NCBI GenBank assembly: GCA_034667525.1
Contig: JAXDJO010000040.1
Location: 1 to 53,043 of the forward strand
Length of the DNA: 53,043 nt
DNA from: DATAPE01 sp034667525
GTDB lineage: Bacteria; Actinomycetota; CADDZG01; WHSQ01
Direction: 5' to 3'
The notes beneath the pieces are model-generated. The model was not told the origin of the DNA. It was given only the letters and a program-made list of their open reading frames with translations, and did not search any database. How positions within the stretch are numbered: position 1 is the first letter of the stretch; every line of letters starts with the position of its first letter. The position numbers were made by a program, and so were the translations under genes. Shown in pieces: positions 50,594 through 53,043 of this stretch.

Positions 50594-53043
50594 CGAAGCG
50601 AAGTCCCCGGGGAGACTCTACGAAGCCTGCTGCGCGCAGGGTTGCTGCAGCTGGTGTCTCGAACACTGCGCGCCCGTCCACCTTCTCCAACGACAGACGC
50701 TCCAGTAAGCCGTCTTTCACCGCGATGGTTACGCTTTCGATTGCAGCCGCGAGATCATCAGATTCGTCAGAGAAGGTCAGCATGCTGCGCCCACCTCGTT
50801 CGATGAAAACGATGAGCTTTCCATCGACCAGAGCAACGGATGCTCCAGCCTTCCGCCCAGGCCCCCCCGCTTCGGACCTTCCCTCGGGCCATGCAAGTGC
50901 TGCGCCGTAAGGATTGGCAGGATCGGTGCTGGCCAGAACATTCGTGTCGCGTTTCTCGCCAAGAGCCGGAGTGGCGAAGGCGCGCATCCGGTCGACCGCA
51001 CCCGACACTGCAAATTGGGCTCCTCCCAATCCCTCCAAGAAGTAGCCGCGCCGGCAGGTCCCGGATTCCTCCATCGCTTTCAAGATCGTGTAAACGGCAG
51101 CGAAACCGCCACTTACAGCCTCGGCCGTAACGGACCCGCGCGTGACGATCCCGTGTCTGACCAACAGCTGGTTTGCGATCGCGTGAAGCCGGCGGGTCGC
51201 ATTCTGTTCCACCGAAGGGAGAAGGCTCCATCTACCGGTCGCCGACGGCGGTCCAGAGCGTGTGGGGAGGTGCGGAGCTCGTCGCTGTCTGCGACCGTGT
51301 CTTCTTCCGAGTCTAGGCACCGATCCCGTCAAGATCCGTACCGGTGCCAGCGTGTCGTTCGTTGCTTGGCCCTCCCACACCAGCTCCCAGAGGGCCAGTA
51401 ACAAAGCGGTGTCGTTGTCAGAACCCACCTCGTCGGCGATCTGACGGAAGAACAGAGCGCCGCGTTCTTGCAGGGCGGTTCGAACGCGCGAGGCGTCTGG
51501 GGACAGGTCAACTGCGGACGGAGGTGGGAGCAACATCTCGGCCCGGTCTGCCACAGCAAGGACGATCCAGCCGTCGCGGCTGCCCAAGGCTCCTCCACCC
51601 GCCCACACGACCTCTCCCGCGGCGCACAACTCATCCAACAGCGCCGGTGAGTACCCGGGAAGCCGCGCGGGGAGGACCTGGCGTTCGAGAACCGACGCGG
51701 GGATGCGCGCACCTTGCAGGGTCTCGACCGCATCGAGGAGGGAGTCGGCGTCGGCGGGCCTGCGGTGAGTTGCACCGATGTTGTGCCACGCCGGCAAAAA
51801 CCTGCCGAGTGCCTCGGGCGGCGCGGGTTCGACTTCCTTCCGGAAAGCTGCAAGCGAGCGACGCCGGAGACGCCGGAGAACCTCGATATCGATCCATTCC
51901 TGCTCTACTCCGGTGGGGCGGAATTCTCCTTGCACCGCCCGTCCCCGGGAAAGGAGCTCCCTCAACGTTCTTTCGACCACCGCAGTGCCCAAGCCGAAGC
52001 GGGTCGCTACTTCCTGAGCCGTAACGGGCCCATGACAGGACATGAAACGCGACAGCAGCTCACCCAACGGATCCGCGGCGGATTCGAGGAATGCCGCGGG
52101 CACACCGGGTGGCAGGGAAGCGCCCAGCGCATCTCGAAAGCGCCCGGCGTCCTCGATTGCGACCCATCGGTCTTCCCCTGCAATTTTCACGCGAATGGCA
52201 CGGCGTTCCCTTTCGATCTCGTCTAGCCAACCGAGCGTGGCCGCAGGATCCAGACAGCGTGCCTTTACCTCTTCATCAGAGAGATCGCCGAGGAGTCTCA
52301 GGGCATCGTGCAATTGATCGGGGCTCCGCACCTTGCGGTTTTCCGTGAGAAGTTGCAGCTCCAGCTCCAGCGCCAGCAGGGCGTCATCGTCGATCAGCTC
52401 GCGAAGCTCCTCTCGTCCAAGGATCTCGGCCAAGAGCGAACGGTCGAGCGACAGAGCTTGGGCGCGCCGCTCGGCGAGTGGGGAGTCGCCTTCGTAAAGG
52501 AACGCGCTGACGAAGCCAAATTGCAAGTTGGCGGCGAAGGGTGACGGCACAGTTGTTTCCACTTCCACGACCCGCAATTGCCGGCTGCGGATGTCCGTCA
52601 TCAAGCCCCGCAGAGCGTCCAGATCGAAGACGTCCTGCAAGCACTCTCGAAAGGTCTCGAGGACGATCGGGAACGACTCATAGTTGCGAGCGACCTGCAG
52701 TAGCGACGCGCTTTTCTGCCGCTGTTGCCACAGCGGGGTCCTCGAGCCTGGTCTTCTGCGCGGCAGCAGTAGGGCGCGCACCGAGCACTCCCGGAACCGG
52801 CTTGCGAACATCGCGGAGTTGCCCACGTTGTCGATGACCACGTCTTCGATGTCCTCTGGCTCGAAGATCACGATGTCCGCACTTGGCGGCTCGTCGGTCT
52901 CGGGCAATCTAACGACAATGCCGTCATCTGTGTAGATGCTCTGTGCTTCTACTCCCATCTGCTCCCGCACTCGCGCTTCGATGGCTTGTGCCCAGGGCGC
53001 GTGCACGCGCGCGCCGAAGGGGGTGAGAACGCACAGTCGCCAG
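50586..53043 (-). CDS. lhr: Lhr-type DEAD/DEAH helicase, C-terminal part (gene continues beyond the window)
   Basis: At least 818 residues; the frame remains open to the window edge. The visible part begins in the family phrase LCVLTPFGARVHAPWA, so the helicase motor (RecA domains) lies outside. A GTG at 53006 is an internal Val, not a start. The visible part covers the region downstream of the motor: RNYESFPIVLETFRECLQDVFDLDAL, then the winged-helix-like domain with SRFMSCHGPVTAQEVATRFGLG, and the C-terminal region GRWSLLPSVE and LLVRHGIVTRGSVTAEAVSGGF. Lhr is a 3'-5' DNA repair helicase in actinobacteria. It is followed by, and overlaps, the glycosylase gene. Confidence 0.92.
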   Translation of the reverse strand, partial: WRLCVLTPFGARVHAPWAQAIEARVREQMGVEAQSIYTDDGIVVRLPETDEPPSADIVIFEPEDIEDVVIDNVGNSAMFASRFRECSVRALLLPRRRPGSRTPLWQQRQKSASLLQVARNYESFPIVLETFRECLQDVFDLDALRGLMTDIRSRQLRVVEVETTVPSPFAANLQFGFVSAFLYEGDSPLAERRAQALSLDRSLLAEILGREELRELIDDDALLALELELQLLTENRKVRSPDQLHDALRLLGDLSDEEVKARCLDPAATLGWLDEIERERRAIRVKIAGEDRWVAIEDAGRFRDALGASLPPGVPAAFLESAADPLGELLSRFMSCHGPVTAQEVATRFGLGTAVVERTLRELLSRGRAVQGEFRPTGVEQEWIDIEVLRRLRRRSLAAFRKEVEPAPPEALGRFLPAWHNIGATHRRPADADSLLDAVETLQGARIPASVLERQVLPARLPGYSPALLDELCAAGEVVWAGGGALGSRDGWIVLAVADRAEMLLPPPSAVDLSPDASRVRTALQERGALFFRQIADEVGSDNDTALLLALWELVWEGQATNDTLAPVRILTGSVPRLGRRHGRRQRRAPHLPTRSGPPSATGRWSLLPSVEQNATRRLHAIANQLLVRHGIVTRGSVTAEAVSGGFAAVYTILKAMEESGTCRRGYFLEGLGGAQFAVSGAVDRMRAFATPALGEKRDTNVLASTDPANPYGAALAWPEGRSEAGGPGRKAGASVALVDGKLIVFIERGGRSMLTFSDESDDLAAAIESVTIAVKDGLLERLSLEKVDGRAVFETPAAATLRAAGFVESPRGLRFGA

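Noticed and set aside
49868..50806. Plus-strand frame of 312 codons opposite the glycosylase gene
   Set aside because: Antisense to a glycosylase with intact catalytic residues; no domain seen.
1..53043. CRISPR array, prophage, insertion sequence or toxin-antitoxin pair
   Set aside because: No regularly spaced repeats, transposase, phage structural gene or typical small paired genes were seen.

Overview
The window looks like chromosomal DNA from a high-GC, Gram-positive-type bacterium, most likely a deep-branching, poorly characterised actinobacterium. This is inference from gene content, not a proven assignment. The evidence is: many GTG/TTG starts; a Gram-positive-type LexA box; a luciferase-like oxidoreductase of the F420 type; a SigG/SigX5-like sigma factor with a fused C-terminal domain; DrrAB-type export genes; a TipAS-type MerR regulator; and an lhr-nei pair arranged as in mycobacteria. 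Chloroflexota cannot be excluded. Genes are packed very tightly. Most co-directional neighbours overlap by 4 bases (ATGA, GTGA or TTGA), and four convergent pairs share their stop codons. No CRISPR array, insertion sequence, phage gene or integrase was seen.

1-7.1 kb: a peptide ABC importer (permease, lipoprotein binding protein, permease, two ATPases), with a 19-codon mini-ORF between the ATPase genes and a DUF1028 protein behind. 7.1-11 kb: larC and larB (nickel-pincer cofactor synthesis) run divergently from a DUF4446 membrane protein and serS, apparently from overlapping face-to-face -10 elements. A tRNA-Ser(UGA) follows. 11-21.8 kb: an accessory-looking stretch after the tRNA. It holds a frameshifted hydrolase/adenylate cyclase gene, two oxidoreductases, a VIT-type transporter, a DHA2 exporter, a two-component cluster (NarL-type regulator, stand-alone receiver, CHASE3/HAMP/GAF kinase) and a luciferase-like oxidoreductase.

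22-35.2 kb: an UppP-like phosphatase with an altered catalytic motif, a half-size TauE-like protein, a pair of secreted surface proteins resembling a DUF916/WxL locus, and SOS-controlled dinB. After these come a DHFR-like protein, a VOC protein, a sigma factor, a STAS protein, a DrrAB exporter, a PAS-GGDEF diguanylate cyclase, a TipAS regulator and a short CDF transporter.

35.3-45.7 kb is the most unusual part. Four paralogous HisKA_3-type histidine kinases are encoded head to tail, each overlapping the next by ATGA. A NarL-type regulator lies upstream. Converging on the array are a receiver/degenerate-HTH/class III cyclase fusion and a stand-alone receiver. The last kinase has lost most of the membrane sensor, and its phospho-acceptor His is replaced by Arg. 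Together with the second kinase/receiver cluster at 17-21 kb and the GGDEF protein, this suggests a signalling hub linking several membrane sensors to transcription and to cyclic-nucleotide output.

45.8-53 kb: a TetR regulator and the acyl-CoA desaturase it probably controls, a small zinc-ribbon protein, an EntS-like MFS transporter, a cyclophilin, and the Nei-like glycosylase/Lhr helicase pair. The helicase gene runs off the end of the window.
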